Positions 33,295-41,619 of a stretch of DNA of 64,000 bases are shown here, piece after piece. A program made the position numbers and the translations under genes. Position 1 is the first letter of the stretch. Each line of letters starts with the position of its first letter. The notes under the pieces were generated by a model that had not been told where the DNA came from, searched no databases, and was given only the letters and a program-made list of their open reading frames with translations. The DNA comes from Actinoallomurus iriomotensis (lineage in GTDB: Bacteria; Actinomycetota; Actinomycetes; Streptosporangiales; Streptosporangiaceae), in NCBI RefSeq assembly GCF_030269445.1, contig NZ_BSTJ01000012.1, positions 62,001 through 126,000 of the forward strand, written 5' to 3'.

Positions 33295-34452
33295 TCATCC
33301 CACCCGGCGGAGTGCCTCGGGGGTGAGGTCCTTGAGGGAGGGGTAGCCGTCCACCGCCATGATCAGGTCGGCCTCGGCCAGTAGCGAGCGCAGCACGTGG
33401 ACGACGCCGTGGACGCCGCCGAGCGCCAGGCCGTAGGCGTACGGGCGGCCGATCCCCACCGCGGTGGCGCCCAACGCCAGCGCCTTGATGACGTCGGCGC
33501 CACTGCGTATCCCCGAGTCGAACAGCACCGGCAGCCCGTCGGCGGCGTCGAGCACGTCGGGCAGGCACTCCAGGGTGGTCAGTCCTCCGTTGGCCTGTCG
33601 TCCGCCGTGGTTGGAACAGTAGATGGCGTCCGCGCCGTGGTCCTTGGCGCGGCGGACGTCGTCGGGGTGGCAGATGCCCTTGAGCATCAGCGGCAACTCG
33701 GTCTGGGACCGCAGCCAGTCCAGGTCGTCCCACCGGAACGGCCCACCGAAGATCGGCAACGTGCGCACCGCGACCTCGGTGGGGTCGTCGCCGGGCCGCA
33801 GTCTCTTCCGGAAGACCGGGTCGCTGGTGTAGTTGCTCAGGCAGCCGCTGGGCACCTGCGGGTAGTTCGAGCCGCGCAGGTCGCGAGGCCGCCAGCCGGT
33901 GACCCAGGTGTCGAGGGTGACGGCGATGCCCTTGAACCCCGCCGCCTCGGCGCGGTGCACCAGACTCGCGGCCATGTCCCGATCCGGCGGTGTGTAGAGC
34001 TGGAAGAAGCCGGGCGTATCGCCGAGCACGTCGGCCACATCCTCCATCGGGTCCGCCGACAGCGTTCCGACGAAGAACGGAACACCGGTGCGAACGGAGG
34101 CGAGCGCACAGGCGAGGTCGCCGTGCCCGTCCAGGGCGCAGACCCCGATCACCCCGATCGGCGCCATGAACACCGGCGAGGGCAACCTCACCCCGAACAG
34201 CTCGACCGACATGTCCCGGTCGGTCGGGGCGACCAGCATCCGCGGATACAGCCCCCAGCGCTTGAACACCTCGCAGTTGGCCCGCTGGGTGTGCTCGTCA
34301 CCGGCCCCACCGGCCACGTACTCCCAGACCTTCGGCGGCATCGCGGCCGACGCCTTCTCCTCCAGCTCCGCGAACCTGATGGGGTACGGCGGCTGCCACC
34401 CGGTCAGCCCCCGGGCGTACAGCTCGTCCTGGTACTCGGCGAACGCTGCCAC
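33295..34452 (-). CDS. Lactate 2-monooxygenase-like FMN enzyme
   Basis: A 385-residue FMN-dependent alpha-hydroxy acid oxidase. Typical lactate 2-monooxygenases convert L-lactate to acetate, CO2 and water. The FMN-binding VFMAPIGVIGV, the active-site His in SNHGGRQANGG, LFDSGIRSGADV and AVGIGRPYAYGLA are all intact. No cytochrome or membrane-anchor domain is present, so it is soluble. The start is GTG 34452; AGGGG lies about 13 bases upstream. It follows the phosphoramidate-like operon on the same strand with a 282-base gap, so it is probably a separate gene. Confidence 0.87.
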   Translation of the reverse strand: MAAFAEYQDELYARGLTGWQPPYPIRFAELEEKASAAMPPKVWEYVAGGAGDEHTQRANCEVFKRWGLYPRMLVAPTDRDMSVELFGVRLPSPVFMAPIGVIGVCALDGHGDLACALASVRTGVPFFVGTLSADPMEDVADVLGDTPGFFQLYTPPDRDMAASLVHRAEAAGFKGIAVTLDTWVTGWRPRDLRGSNYPQVPSGCLSNYTSDPVFRKRLRPGDDPTEVAVRTLPIFGGPFRWDDLDWLRSQTELPLMLKGICHPDDVRRAKDHGADAIYCSNHGGRQANGGLTTLECLPDVLDAADGLPVLFDSGIRSGADVIKALALGATAVGIGRPYAYGLALGGVHGVVHVLRSLLAEADLIMAVDGYPSLKDLTPEALRRVG

Positions 34453-34541
34453 GATCTGCGTGTTACCCCTGGTGAGCTGCGCGAATCCGAACGCACGGCG
34501 CGCTTGCCGTTGTCCCGCGACCCCGGGGCGCCCCAGGTGGC

Positions 34542-34682
34542 CGGCGCCGAGATCGCGATGTACCCGAGTACGAACTTGGGGAACTTCGCCCAGACGAACC
34601 GGGCGCGGGCCCCGATGCCCCCGGCGACGCCCGTGGCCTTGTGGCCCGCGCCCGAGGCCGGGCCCGCCACGCTCAGGTCGAC
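34542..34682 (-). pseudogene. Possible remnant of a YeiH-type membrane transporter
   Basis: In the 282-base gap between the SGNH-hydrolase and lactate-oxygenase genes one minus-strand frame reads RFVWAKFPKFVLGYIAIS. This resembles the C-terminal FPKFVLGF segment of YeiH-like putative sulfate exporters. There is no start, no ribosome binding site and no upstream transporter sequence. The similarity is short and from memory, so treat it as a suspected relic. Confidence 0.3.
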
Positions 34683-34734
34683 CAGCCGCACCGCGGCCCT
34701 GTGGAGGGAGCGGTGAGCGCCGCTGGTGAGACGC

Positions 34735-35964
34735 TCATCGGGCCGACTCCCGTACACGCGCCAGCATCGACGCCACCTCGGGCGTCAGCGTGTCGGCGAT
34801 CAGGGCGTTTCCCCGGTCGCTCGGGTGCGGGCCGAGCCTGCCGTACGAGAACAGGGATTCCGGGTCGGCCGCCTCGGTGAAACGCGACGTCACGTCGACC
34901 ACCGGCAGCAGGCGGCGCATCCCGGCGAAGACGTCGCCGTAGACCCGTCCCCGGTCGGCGCGCTCCAGGTCCACCACCTGCGGCATGACGAGCAGGAGGG
35001 GCTGCTTGCCCGCGTCCCGGCACGTCGCCGCGAACCGTTCGACCAGCGCGGTCAGCAGGCGCACGGCCGCCGGCTCGCGGTAGAGGCGTGCGGTCCATCG
35101 CGCGTTGTCGCGCAGAACGACGTTGAACGCCCGCTGGAAGGCCCCGTCCCGGTCGCGGGTGAGCCGGCCGGCGGCCAGGTGCGCGAGTAGCGGGAGATGC
35201 CGCCGCCAGCGCCGCGCGAGCCGCGGCAGGTAGGGGAAGCGCAGGATGTCGCGGCGGAACTTGCTCCGGTAGAACCCGTCCAGCCGCTGGATACGGTCCA
35301 GCTGATCCTGGTAACCGGCGTATTCGGACGGGTCCCGCACCGCGCTCGGGTGGTGTTCCAGACCGGAGCGGCCCAGCGTGAAGCGTGGCTTGAAGGCCAG
35401 CGTGTTGCCGTATTCGAAGTAGTGCTTCCAGTACGACTGAATCCGGGCGATGGTCTCCGGCACGACTCCCATGATCACGACGTCGGCCTCCAAGGAGTCC
35501 AGCTCGCGTTCGAGCCGTAGCAGGCCCTGGTCCAGCCCGTAGTTGCCGACGCCGTAGTTGGCCACGTTGACGCCCAGCCGGCGGGACAGGTGGTGCGGCC
35601 AGGTCTCGTCGTCCCCCACCAGGCGGCAGAACGTGAAGGAGTCACCGAAGCACGCCACGCCGGCCGGCGCGTCCAGGTCGGCGAAACCCGGATCGCGCCG
35701 CCTCCCGCGGGCGTCGACGGCGAAGGAGACCTCGCCGGAGGTCGTCCGCTCGGTGCCCGTCTCCCCGGGCCGCCTGCACCAGCCCAGGTCCGGGTCGAAG
35801 GACTTCTCGCCGTGTCGTTTCGCCAGGTCGGCGGCGATGTGCGGCGTCTCGTCGCGCGGGCCGATGAGCCAGGGGAAGCCCGATCTCAGGCGTCGCACCA
35901 GTACGAACGCGGCCGCCTCCAGCACGCCGTACAGCACCGCCGCCACGACCGTGGGCGCCCTCAT
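34735..35964 (-). CDS. SGNH-hydrolase-fold protein, last gene of the phosphoramidate-like operon
   Basis: A 409-residue protein with one N-terminal membrane segment (PTVVAAVLYGVLEAAAFVLV) at residues about 4-24. An SGNH/GDSL domain follows, with block I ACFGDSFTFC containing the catalytic Ser, YGVGNYGLDQGLLRL, and HPSDRGNALIAD carrying the Asp-x-x-His-like C-terminal motif. Such domains hydrolyse or transfer acyl groups. The ATG at 35964 overlaps the stop of the APS-kinase-like gene (ATGA), so it is coupled to the pathway genes. Its role there is not known; it could transfer or trim the product at the membrane. Confidence 0.75.
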   Translation of the reverse strand: MRAPTVVAAVLYGVLEAAAFVLVRRLRSGFPWLIGPRDETPHIAADLAKRHGEKSFDPDLGWCRRPGETGTERTTSGEVSFAVDARGRRRDPGFADLDAPAGVACFGDSFTFCRLVGDDETWPHHLSRRLGVNVANYGVGNYGLDQGLLRLERELDSLEADVVIMGVVPETIARIQSYWKHYFEYGNTLAFKPRFTLGRSGLEHHPSAVRDPSEYAGYQDQLDRIQRLDGFYRSKFRRDILRFPYLPRLARRWRRHLPLLAHLAAGRLTRDRDGAFQRAFNVVLRDNARWTARLYREPAAVRLLTALVERFAATCRDAGKQPLLLVMPQVVDLERADRGRVYGDVFAGMRRLLPVVDVTSRFTEAADPESLFSYGRLGPHPSDRGNALIADTLTPEVASMLARVRESAR

Positions 35965-36476
35965 GACCGTACGGCGGGCAGCGCCGCGAGGACGCGGTCG
36001 ACGAGCGCGTCCGGCGTGCCGTCGGGTCCCCAGCTCTGCAGCACGAGGTCCGGCTTCGGCGGACGCGGGAACGGGATGTCGACGCCGACGACGTCGCGCA
36101 TCCGGCCGTTCCGGGCCGCCTGGTACAGGCCCTTGGTGTCGCGCTCCTCCAGCACGCTCATCGGAACGTCGAGGAAGACCTCGAAGTACTCCGAGAACGT
36201 CTCGCGGTTCCACTCCTGCCACTCCGGGAAGATGGACAGGACGGCGGCCACGACGTTGATGCCCTGGCGGTCCAGCATGGCGCACAGCCGGCTGACCCGG
36301 CCGGCGTTGGCCTCCCGCCCCTGGACGTCGTGCCCCAGCGACTCTCCCCATACGTCGCGCAGCAGGTCGCCGTCGAGATACACGACGTTCGGCGACTCGG
36401 CCTTGAGCCGGGTGACGAGGCGCGTACCCACCGTCGTCTTGCCGGCCCCCGACATGCCGATCAACCAGATGACCAT
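35961..36476 (-). CDS. APS-kinase-like protein, predicted cytidine diphosphoramidate kinase
   Basis: A 171-residue P-loop kinase of the adenylyl-sulfate kinase family. Walker A is GMSGAGKTT (residues 7-15). LDGD (34-37), ERDTKGLYQAARNG and PFPRPPKPDLVL match APS-kinase signatures. No ATP sulfurylase (CysN/CysD/Sat) is adjacent. In Campylobacter jejuni the similar Cj1415 phosphorylates the 3'-OH of cytidine diphosphoramidate. Its position right after the nucleotidyltransferase gene (1-base TGATG overlap) supports that reading over sulfate assimilation. The activity is inferred. Confidence 0.8.
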   Translation of the reverse strand: MVIWLIGMSGAGKTTVGTRLVTRLKAESPNVVYLDGDLLRDVWGESLGHDVQGREANAGRVSRLCAMLDRQGINVVAAVLSIFPEWQEWNRETFSEYFEVFLDVPMSVLEERDTKGLYQAARNGRMRDVVGVDIPFPRPPKPDLVLQSWGPDGTPDALVDRVLAALPAVRS

Positions 36477-37234
36477 CACTGCCTCCCCTGGTCGGTGAGT
36501 TCCAGCCGTCCCGTCGCGGTGAGCGACTCGTACAGTTCGAGGTCGTCCCGGCGGTCGACCTCGGCCCAGTCGCCGGCGCACGGGACCGTCTCGATCCGCT
36601 GGCCGGCGTCGAGCAGCAGTTGCAGCAGGCCCGTCATGTCGAGTCGGTCCCGCTGCTCCGGTGAGAGCGTGCCGAGCACGGTCTCGACCGCCCCCCAACT
36701 GGCCGGGGTGAACCGCAGGAGCCCCATGTACTGCCCCTCGATCTCCGCGACCGTACGGGCGCGCCCGCCGATCTCCCGCAGCGATCCGTCCTCGGTCCGC
36801 CGGAACGTCTCGGCGTCCTCCAGCGGCTCGGCGAACCGCCGTGCCCAGAGTTCGAGCCAGTGGGGGTCGTAGGCGATGGCCAGCTCACCGGGGGCGTGCG
36901 CGAGGCGTGCGGCCGTCTCGGCGGAGTACACGATGTCCCCGTACGACACGAGGCACGGGGCGGAGCGCAGCCAGGCCGTCGCCGCCCGCAGCGAGGCGAC
37001 CATGTTCGTATGCGCCCACCGCCGCGCGATGAACACCTGCCAGTGGTCTCCCGCCAGCACCTCGGCGCGGTAACCGGCGACGAGGGCGAAGTCGTCGACG
37101 CCGGCGCCCGCGAGGGCGGAGCGCTGCCGGGCCAGGAGCGTCCGGCCGGCGAGCGGGACCAGGCACTTGGGCCGGTCGTCGGTGAGCGGGCCGAGTCGTG
37201 AGCCGCGTCCGGCGGCCAGGATGATCCCCTTCAT
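36476..37234 (-). CDS. LicC-type nucleotidyltransferase, predicted CTP:phosphoglutamine cytidylyltransferase
   Basis: A 252-residue sugar-nucleotide-type transferase. MKGIILAAGRGSRLGPL (residues 1-17) with RPK (21-23) is the nucleotide-binding loop. YGD at 98-100 gives the metal-binding Asp and AEVDRRDDLELY near the C-terminus the second acidic site. It resembles phosphocholine cytidylyltransferase LicC. In C. jejuni the equivalent Cj1416 makes CDP-L-glutamine from phosphoglutamine. The 4-base overlap with the amidotransferase gene supports the same pathway. Confidence 0.82.
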   Translation of the reverse strand: MKGIILAAGRGSRLGPLTDDRPKCLVPLAGRTLLARQRSALAGAGVDDFALVAGYRAEVLAGDHWQVFIARRWAHTNMVASLRAATAWLRSAPCLVSYGDIVYSAETAARLAHAPGELAIAYDPHWLELWARRFAEPLEDAETFRRTEDGSLREIGGRARTVAEIEGQYMGLLRFTPASWGAVETVLGTLSPEQRDRLDMTGLLQLLLDAGQRIETVPCAGDWAEVDRRDDLELYESLTATGRLELTDQGRQ

Positions 37235-37851
37235 GCGCTCGCCCCGAACCAGTCGTGGAACAGCGCGCGGTCGTCTTCGGCGAACGGCGTCATCCGCTCG
37301 GGATGCCACATGATCCCGGCGAGCGGGGCATTCTCGTGTCTCACGGCTTTGATCACCTTTCCCGGGCCGGTGGCCCAGACCTGGAGTGGGGGACGGGTCC
37401 GCATGGCGGCCCACGTGTGGTAGCTGTTCGCGACGCGTTCACGGCCGTCGACCGTGAGCACCTGGCGTTCGGCGACGTGCCCCCGCACTCGCGTCAGCGG
37501 CACGCCGAAGCGATGTTGGAGGAGCTGCATGCCGCGGCAGACGCCGAGGAGCGGGAGCCCGCGGCGCTCCGCCGCGTCGACGAGCGCGAGCTCGGCGGCG
37601 TCGCGTTCGGGCGCGTCACCGCCGTAGGCGGCCAGGTCGTTGCCCCCGGTCAGGAGGACGCCGCGCACCGGCGACCGCCGGAGTACCGCGAGCGCCGCCG
37701 TCGTGTCATTGGGCAGCGGCAGGGGCAGGAGCCCGCAGTGCAGGAGGAAGGCGGCCCAGCGCCGGTCCAGAGCGTCGTTCCGGGTCCCGTGCGCGTCGAC
37801 CACCACCCGTTGACTCACCGCCACATAGCTCACGGCTCCTCGTTCGTTCAT
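37231..37851 (-). CDS. Class I glutamine amidotransferase, predicted gamma-glutamyl-CDP-amidate hydrolase
   Basis: A 206-residue Peptidase_C26/GATase I protein. The nucleophile is Cys105 in LLGVCRGMQLL, and the catalytic His183 and Glu185 are in MWHPER. It looks like gamma-glutamyl-GABA hydrolase PuuD in class. In C. jejuni the matching Cj1417 releases glutamate from CDP-L-glutamine and leaves cytidine diphosphoramidate. No synthetase partner that would use free ammonia is fused or adjacent. Four-base ATGA overlaps join it to the genes on both sides. Confidence 0.82.
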   Translation of the reverse strand: MNERGAVSYVAVSQRVVVDAHGTRNDALDRRWAAFLLHCGLLPLPLPNDTTAALAVLRRSPVRGVLLTGGNDLAAYGGDAPERDAAELALVDAAERRGLPLLGVCRGMQLLQHRFGVPLTRVRGHVAERQVLTVDGRERVANSYHTWAAMRTRPPLQVWATGPGKVIKAVRHENAPLAGIMWHPERMTPFAEDDRALFHDWFGASA

Positions 37852-40184
37852 GGCAGGACCTTGACCTGGTGGTTCAGGCAGTCGATCGTCAGAGCGCGCG
37901 CGGCCGCGCAACGGCCGTACAGCGTCTCGCCGGCACCGATCACCGCGGGGATGCCGAGCTGGTGGGCACGGATCGCCATGTGGGAGTTGGCGCCGCCGAA
38001 CCGCGTGACGAAGCCGCTGATCCCCTGGGAGAAGATCCAGTCGTAGCCCGGGTCGCCGCTGGGCAGCAGGAGGATCTTCCCGGTCAGGTGCGCGGGCTCC
38101 GCCTCGGCCACCTCGACCGGCGCGGTGACCTTTCGCTGCGTCACGTAGTTCGGCTCGTAGCGGGGCAGGTGGAACGCGGTGACCTCGGACGGCTCGCTGA
38201 TCACCGGCGGCATGACGATGCTCCGCGTCAGCTCGTGGCGGGCGCGGCCGTCGTCCACCGCCCGGCGCAGCGCGCGCCCGGGCTCGTCCGCGCCGCGGTA
38301 CAGCGCCTCGATGACGGACACGTCGACGTAGGACATGTCGTCGGCGTCCAGCCCGTGGCGGCCGCCGAACTCCTTGATCAGCGACAGCGCCTCGCTGAGG
38401 TGACGGGTGAACTCGAACTTGGAGTTCTCCCGCTGGACGATGCTGCCGGTGATGAACGCCCACAGGCTCTCGGCGTCCGGTTCGAGCCCGTGCGTCCGCG
38501 ACAGCCGGTCGACGCGGCGAAGCGCGCCGGGCGGCAGCCGGAACTCCTCCGGCTCCGCGGTACGGCCCGGGGCGGCCGACCAGTCGAAGTAGTCGTCCGG
38601 CGCCTCGTCGTAGCGCGGTGAGCAGATGTCGTACGTTCCGGGGCGCAGGAAGCCGTACGTGGCCAGGAACTCCTCTTTCGCCAGCACCGTCCGGTCGCGC
38701 AGCATGCGGTTCGTCACCGTGTCGAGGGACGCCATCAGGCGCGCGACGCCGTCCTCGTCGAGGACCTCACGGGCGACGAGCGACCGCAGCATCTCCACGG
38801 CGATGAAACCGAGCCGGGCGAAGCCGGCGAACGCCAGCGTGCCGTACCGGCGGCAGTCCTCCAGGAGCCAGTGGACGCGCGCGGCCGGATCCAGCTCCGA
38901 GTCGCGGATCCGCGCCAGGCGACCGCGCAGGGACCTGATGTTCGCCTGGTCCTCGATCCGCGCCGGATGCTCCGGGCGCATGAGCCGGTTGGTCAGCGCG
39001 CGCAGCGAGCCGGCGATCCGCCGGCGTTCGTCGTCGTCGAAAAGGCCATGGGTCCGGCACTTCAGCCGGTCCTCAAGATCAAAGCAGTAGGAGGAGAAGA
39101 CAACGTCGAATTCCAGCTTGTCGTGGAATTCCGGATTTTCGGCCAGTCGGTCCAGATAATAAGTGGCGAGACGTTCCGCCAGGGATTCGTCCAGATCAGC
39201 GGGAATGAGCGAGTTGCAACTCGCCCGTATGTCGACGTACGGCAGTCCATAAAAGTCGAGCAACAGGGGGAATCCGCGCACGTCCCGGTAGCCGTAGCGC
39301 ACGCGTTGCTCGGCCCACTGCGCGTCCGTGATCAGCCGGCGGTAGATCGAGAGGGCCAGGGGGCGCGGCTTCGTACCGATGATCTCCGCCGGGTTCCAGT
39401 CCGGCATCACGCCGAAGAGGGCCCGGTCGCCGAGCAGGTACGGATGGGGCCTGCCGGCCGCCTCGACCTTGGCCGTGATCGCGGCGAGCGCGGTCTCCTG
39501 TCCGGCGGTGCCAGGAAGGGCGTCGACGACCAGGGGGCGCACCTGCAGCAGGAACAGCCGGTCGGCGGCGTCGAAGGCGAACTCGATGTCCAGGCACGAC
39601 GTTCCGAGCTCGCCCTCCAGCTCGCGGGCGAGCGCGACGACACGGCGCAGCCGGGCGTCCTCCGGCATCGCGGAGGCGTGCCGCCACAGGTAGAAGGTCT
39701 TCAGGCCGGACGCCCTGCCGCCGGTCACCGCCTCGGTGTCGCCGGCCTCGTCGTAGTTGACGACCACGTACGGCGCGCCGGTGCCCGGGTCGCAGGTGAA
39801 GACCACTCCGGACATGGTGGGAGAGTCGACCATGGGCTGGACGAGGACGTGCTGGTCGCCCAGGCCGGTGAGCTCGGTGAGGTCGGCCCGGTACGAGTCG
39901 ACGACGGCCCTGATGGCGGTCCGCAGGGCCTCGCGTCCGACGGTGTCCGGCACCGAGAGGTACCTGCCGGGCATCAGGGTCTCGGCATGGTCCTCCATCA
40001 GGGTGCTGCTGCGCACGATCAGGGCCCCCCTGCCCCACGGCCGGTCCTGGATCGCGTCCAGGACCTCTTCTTCGTGCTCCAGCCAGGAATCGACGCGGAA
40101 ATAGTGCAGCGGCAGGACTTCGGCTTCCTTGATCACCGGAAAGAGGCGTTCCAAGGTTTCGGCCTTCGTTCCGAAAGCTGCCAT
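37848..40184 (-). CDS. PEP-synthase-like kinase, predicted L-glutamine kinase
   Basis: A 778-residue protein. The N-terminal part is a PEP/pyruvate-binding ATP-grasp domain (ALIVRSSTLMEDHAETLMPG, then VLVQPMVDSPTMSGVVFTCD and LDIEFAFD). The C-terminus is the swivelling phosphohistidine domain (GGANSHMAIRAHQLGIPAV) with candidate His735. The PEP-binding barrel of true PEP synthase is absent, as in rifampin phosphotransferase and Cj1418. Cj1418 (about 780 residues) phosphorylates the amide nitrogen of L-glutamine, giving AMP and phosphate. The ATG at 40184 has GAGGAGG upstream. It is the first gene of the five-gene operon. Confidence 0.85.
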   Translation of the reverse strand: MAAFGTKAETLERLFPVIKEAEVLPLHYFRVDSWLEHEEEVLDAIQDRPWGRGALIVRSSTLMEDHAETLMPGRYLSVPDTVGREALRTAIRAVVDSYRADLTELTGLGDQHVLVQPMVDSPTMSGVVFTCDPGTGAPYVVVNYDEAGDTEAVTGGRASGLKTFYLWRHASAMPEDARLRRVVALARELEGELGTSCLDIEFAFDAADRLFLLQVRPLVVDALPGTAGQETALAAITAKVEAAGRPHPYLLGDRALFGVMPDWNPAEIIGTKPRPLALSIYRRLITDAQWAEQRVRYGYRDVRGFPLLLDFYGLPYVDIRASCNSLIPADLDESLAERLATYYLDRLAENPEFHDKLEFDVVFSSYCFDLEDRLKCRTHGLFDDDERRRIAGSLRALTNRLMRPEHPARIEDQANIRSLRGRLARIRDSELDPAARVHWLLEDCRRYGTLAFAGFARLGFIAVEMLRSLVAREVLDEDGVARLMASLDTVTNRMLRDRTVLAKEEFLATYGFLRPGTYDICSPRYDEAPDDYFDWSAAPGRTAEPEEFRLPPGALRRVDRLSRTHGLEPDAESLWAFITGSIVQRENSKFEFTRHLSEALSLIKEFGGRHGLDADDMSYVDVSVIEALYRGADEPGRALRRAVDDGRARHELTRSIVMPPVISEPSEVTAFHLPRYEPNYVTQRKVTAPVEVAEAEPAHLTGKILLLPSGDPGYDWIFSQGISGFVTRFGGANSHMAIRAHQLGIPAVIGAGETLYGRCAAARALTIDCLNHQVKVLP

Positions 40185-40262
40185 CAGGCTTCCTCCTCGG
40201 GGGATTCCAAGGCCGTACGTGCGCCGAAGAGCCGCCGCGGCGCGGCCACCCGCAGCACGTAG

Positions 40263-40291
40263 GACGTTCACCTTTCCGTCGTCTGAACGTC
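40263..40291. promoter_or_regulatory. Inverted repeat in the divergent promoter region of the operon
   Basis: GACGTTCA (40263-40270) and TGAACGTC (40284-40291) form a perfect 8-bp inverted repeat with a 13-base spacer. Another half-like GGACGTTCTC lies near 40346. The site sits between the PEP-synthase-like gene and the divergent LuxR-type regulator gene, making it a candidate operator for that regulator. A TTGACA box at about 40334 is a possible -35 for the plus-strand gene. Confidence 0.5.
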
Positions 40292-40386
40292 ATGCATGTT
40301 TAACCCCGCGATTCCCGGCAAATCACTTTCTCCTTGACAGCAGCTGGACGTTCTCAAGCGGTGGCATCTTGATGACACGGGGAAAC

Positions 40387-41457
40387 ATGGCCATGAACGC
40401 AGAGCACTCCCGCCGACAGAGCACCGTGGACGAGGGCAGACCGGACGAACGCGATGCCCTCGGTCTGCGCAAGGTGGACCGGGCCGTCTACGGGCTCTGG
40501 CTTCGCCATCCCGACTGGAACACCGCGGCGATGGCCGAGCGGCTCGACCTTCCGGCAGAGGTGATCGCGAAGGCGCGCGAGGTCCTGCTGTCGAAGGGCC
40601 TGCTCGCCGCCGATCCCGCCCTCCCGGACCGGGCGCTGCCCGCCGGACCGGACGCCGTGGTCGAGCGGACCATCGCCACCATCGAGGCGGACGCCGCGCG
40701 CCGGCGGGCCGACGCCCTCCGGGCGGGAGCCGAGTTATCAGCGCTCGTCACCGCTCGCCTGACGGAACACCAGGAACCCCCGGAGGCGATCGAATGGATC
40801 CGGGACATGCCGACCGCCCGCCTGCGCCTCGGCGAGCTGGTCCGTCTCGCCCGGCACGAGATCTTCGCCCTGCACGTCGGCGACCCGCCGGGCTGGAAGA
40901 TCGCCACCGCTTTCTCCGCGTTGAACCGGCGCACGCTCGAACGCGGCCTGCCGATCCGCGCGATCTACGAGCACGGACGCCTGGCCGACCGGACGGCGCT
41001 CGCCCGGATGGCGAACCTCGTCGACAAGGGCGCAGAGGTCCGTACCGCGACGCGTCCGGCGATCTGGGGAACCGTCGTCGACCGGACGATCGGCGTGATC
41101 CCGGCCGGTAACGACGACCAGGGTCTTCTCGTCATCACGGGCACCGGCATCGTGCACGCTCTGTCGGCCCTGTTCGAGAGCTGCTGGTCCTGGGCCCAGC
41201 CGCTCGCCGCGGGCACCGCACAGTCCGGGCACCCCGAGAGCCCCGGCGACGACACCGGCGAGGGCGGAGGACTCAGCGAGCACGACCGGCTGCTGCTGCG
41301 GCTGCTCAGCCTCGGCATCAAGGACGAGGCCATCGCCCGCAACATGGACATGTCGGTCCGTACCGTCCGCCGGCGCATCTCCCAGCTGTTCGACCGTCTC
41401 GGCGTGACCAGCCGGTTCCAGGCGGGGGTGCAGGCCGTGCACCGAGGCTGGCTCTGA
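40387..41457 (+). CDS. LuxR-type regulator with TrmB-like N-terminus
   Basis: A 356-residue regulator. Residues about 20-75 form a winged-helix TrmB-like domain (LRKVDRAVYGLWLRHPDWNT, then MAERLDLPAEVIAKAREVLL). A middle domain resembling a phospholipase-D-like/TrmB sensor follows. Residues about 290-350 are a LuxR HTH (LSEHDRLLLRLLSLGIKDEA, then MSVRTVRRRISQLFDRLGV). Such proteins are common as regulators of natural-product clusters in actinomycetes. ATG 40387 has ACGGGGA upstream. It is divergent from the phosphoramidate-like operon and upstream of the hydrolase gene set. Confidence 0.8.
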   Translation: MAMNAEHSRRQSTVDEGRPDERDALGLRKVDRAVYGLWLRHPDWNTAAMAERLDLPAEVIAKAREVLLSKGLLAADPALPDRALPAGPDAVVERTIATIEADAARRRADALRAGAELSALVTARLTEHQEPPEAIEWIRDMPTARLRLGELVRLARHEIFALHVGDPPGWKIATAFSALNRRTLERGLPIRAIYEHGRLADRTALARMANLVDKGAEVRTATRPAIWGTVVDRTIGVIPAGNDDQGLLVITGTGIVHALSALFESCWSWAQPLAAGTAQSGHPESPGDDTGEGGGLSEHDRLLLRLLSLGIKDEAIARNMDMSVRTVRRRISQLFDRLGVTSRFQAGVQAVHRGWL

Positions 41458-41496
41458 GCGCCGCGGGCGTCAGGAAGCTGCCGCGGCGGATGGATG

Positions 41497-41508
41497 GCAG
41501 CTAGCTGC
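41497..41508. promoter_or_regulatory. 12-bp perfect palindrome before the hydrolase operon
   Basis: GCAGCTAGCTGC at 41497-41508 is an uninterrupted palindrome, about 110 bases before the ATG of the alpha/beta-hydrolase gene. It could be an operator for that operon. A partial inverted repeat, GCGCG...CGCGC, follows near 41527. Confidence 0.35.
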
Positions 41509-41619
41509 GACGCGACGCCGTTTGAGCGCGTAAGGCGCGGACACGGGATTCAGTGACGTTCGCCGGCGAACGACGAGTCGCGGGAACGCGACGGCCCGTC
41601 GAACGCGGAGGAGTAATTC

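Noticed and set aside
35961-36476. Sulfate-assimilation reading of the APS-kinase-like gene
   Set aside because: No ATP sulfurylase or sulfite reductase gene lies nearby, and the neighbouring gene order matches the Cj1418-Cj1415 pathway better. It remains possible until the enzyme is assayed.
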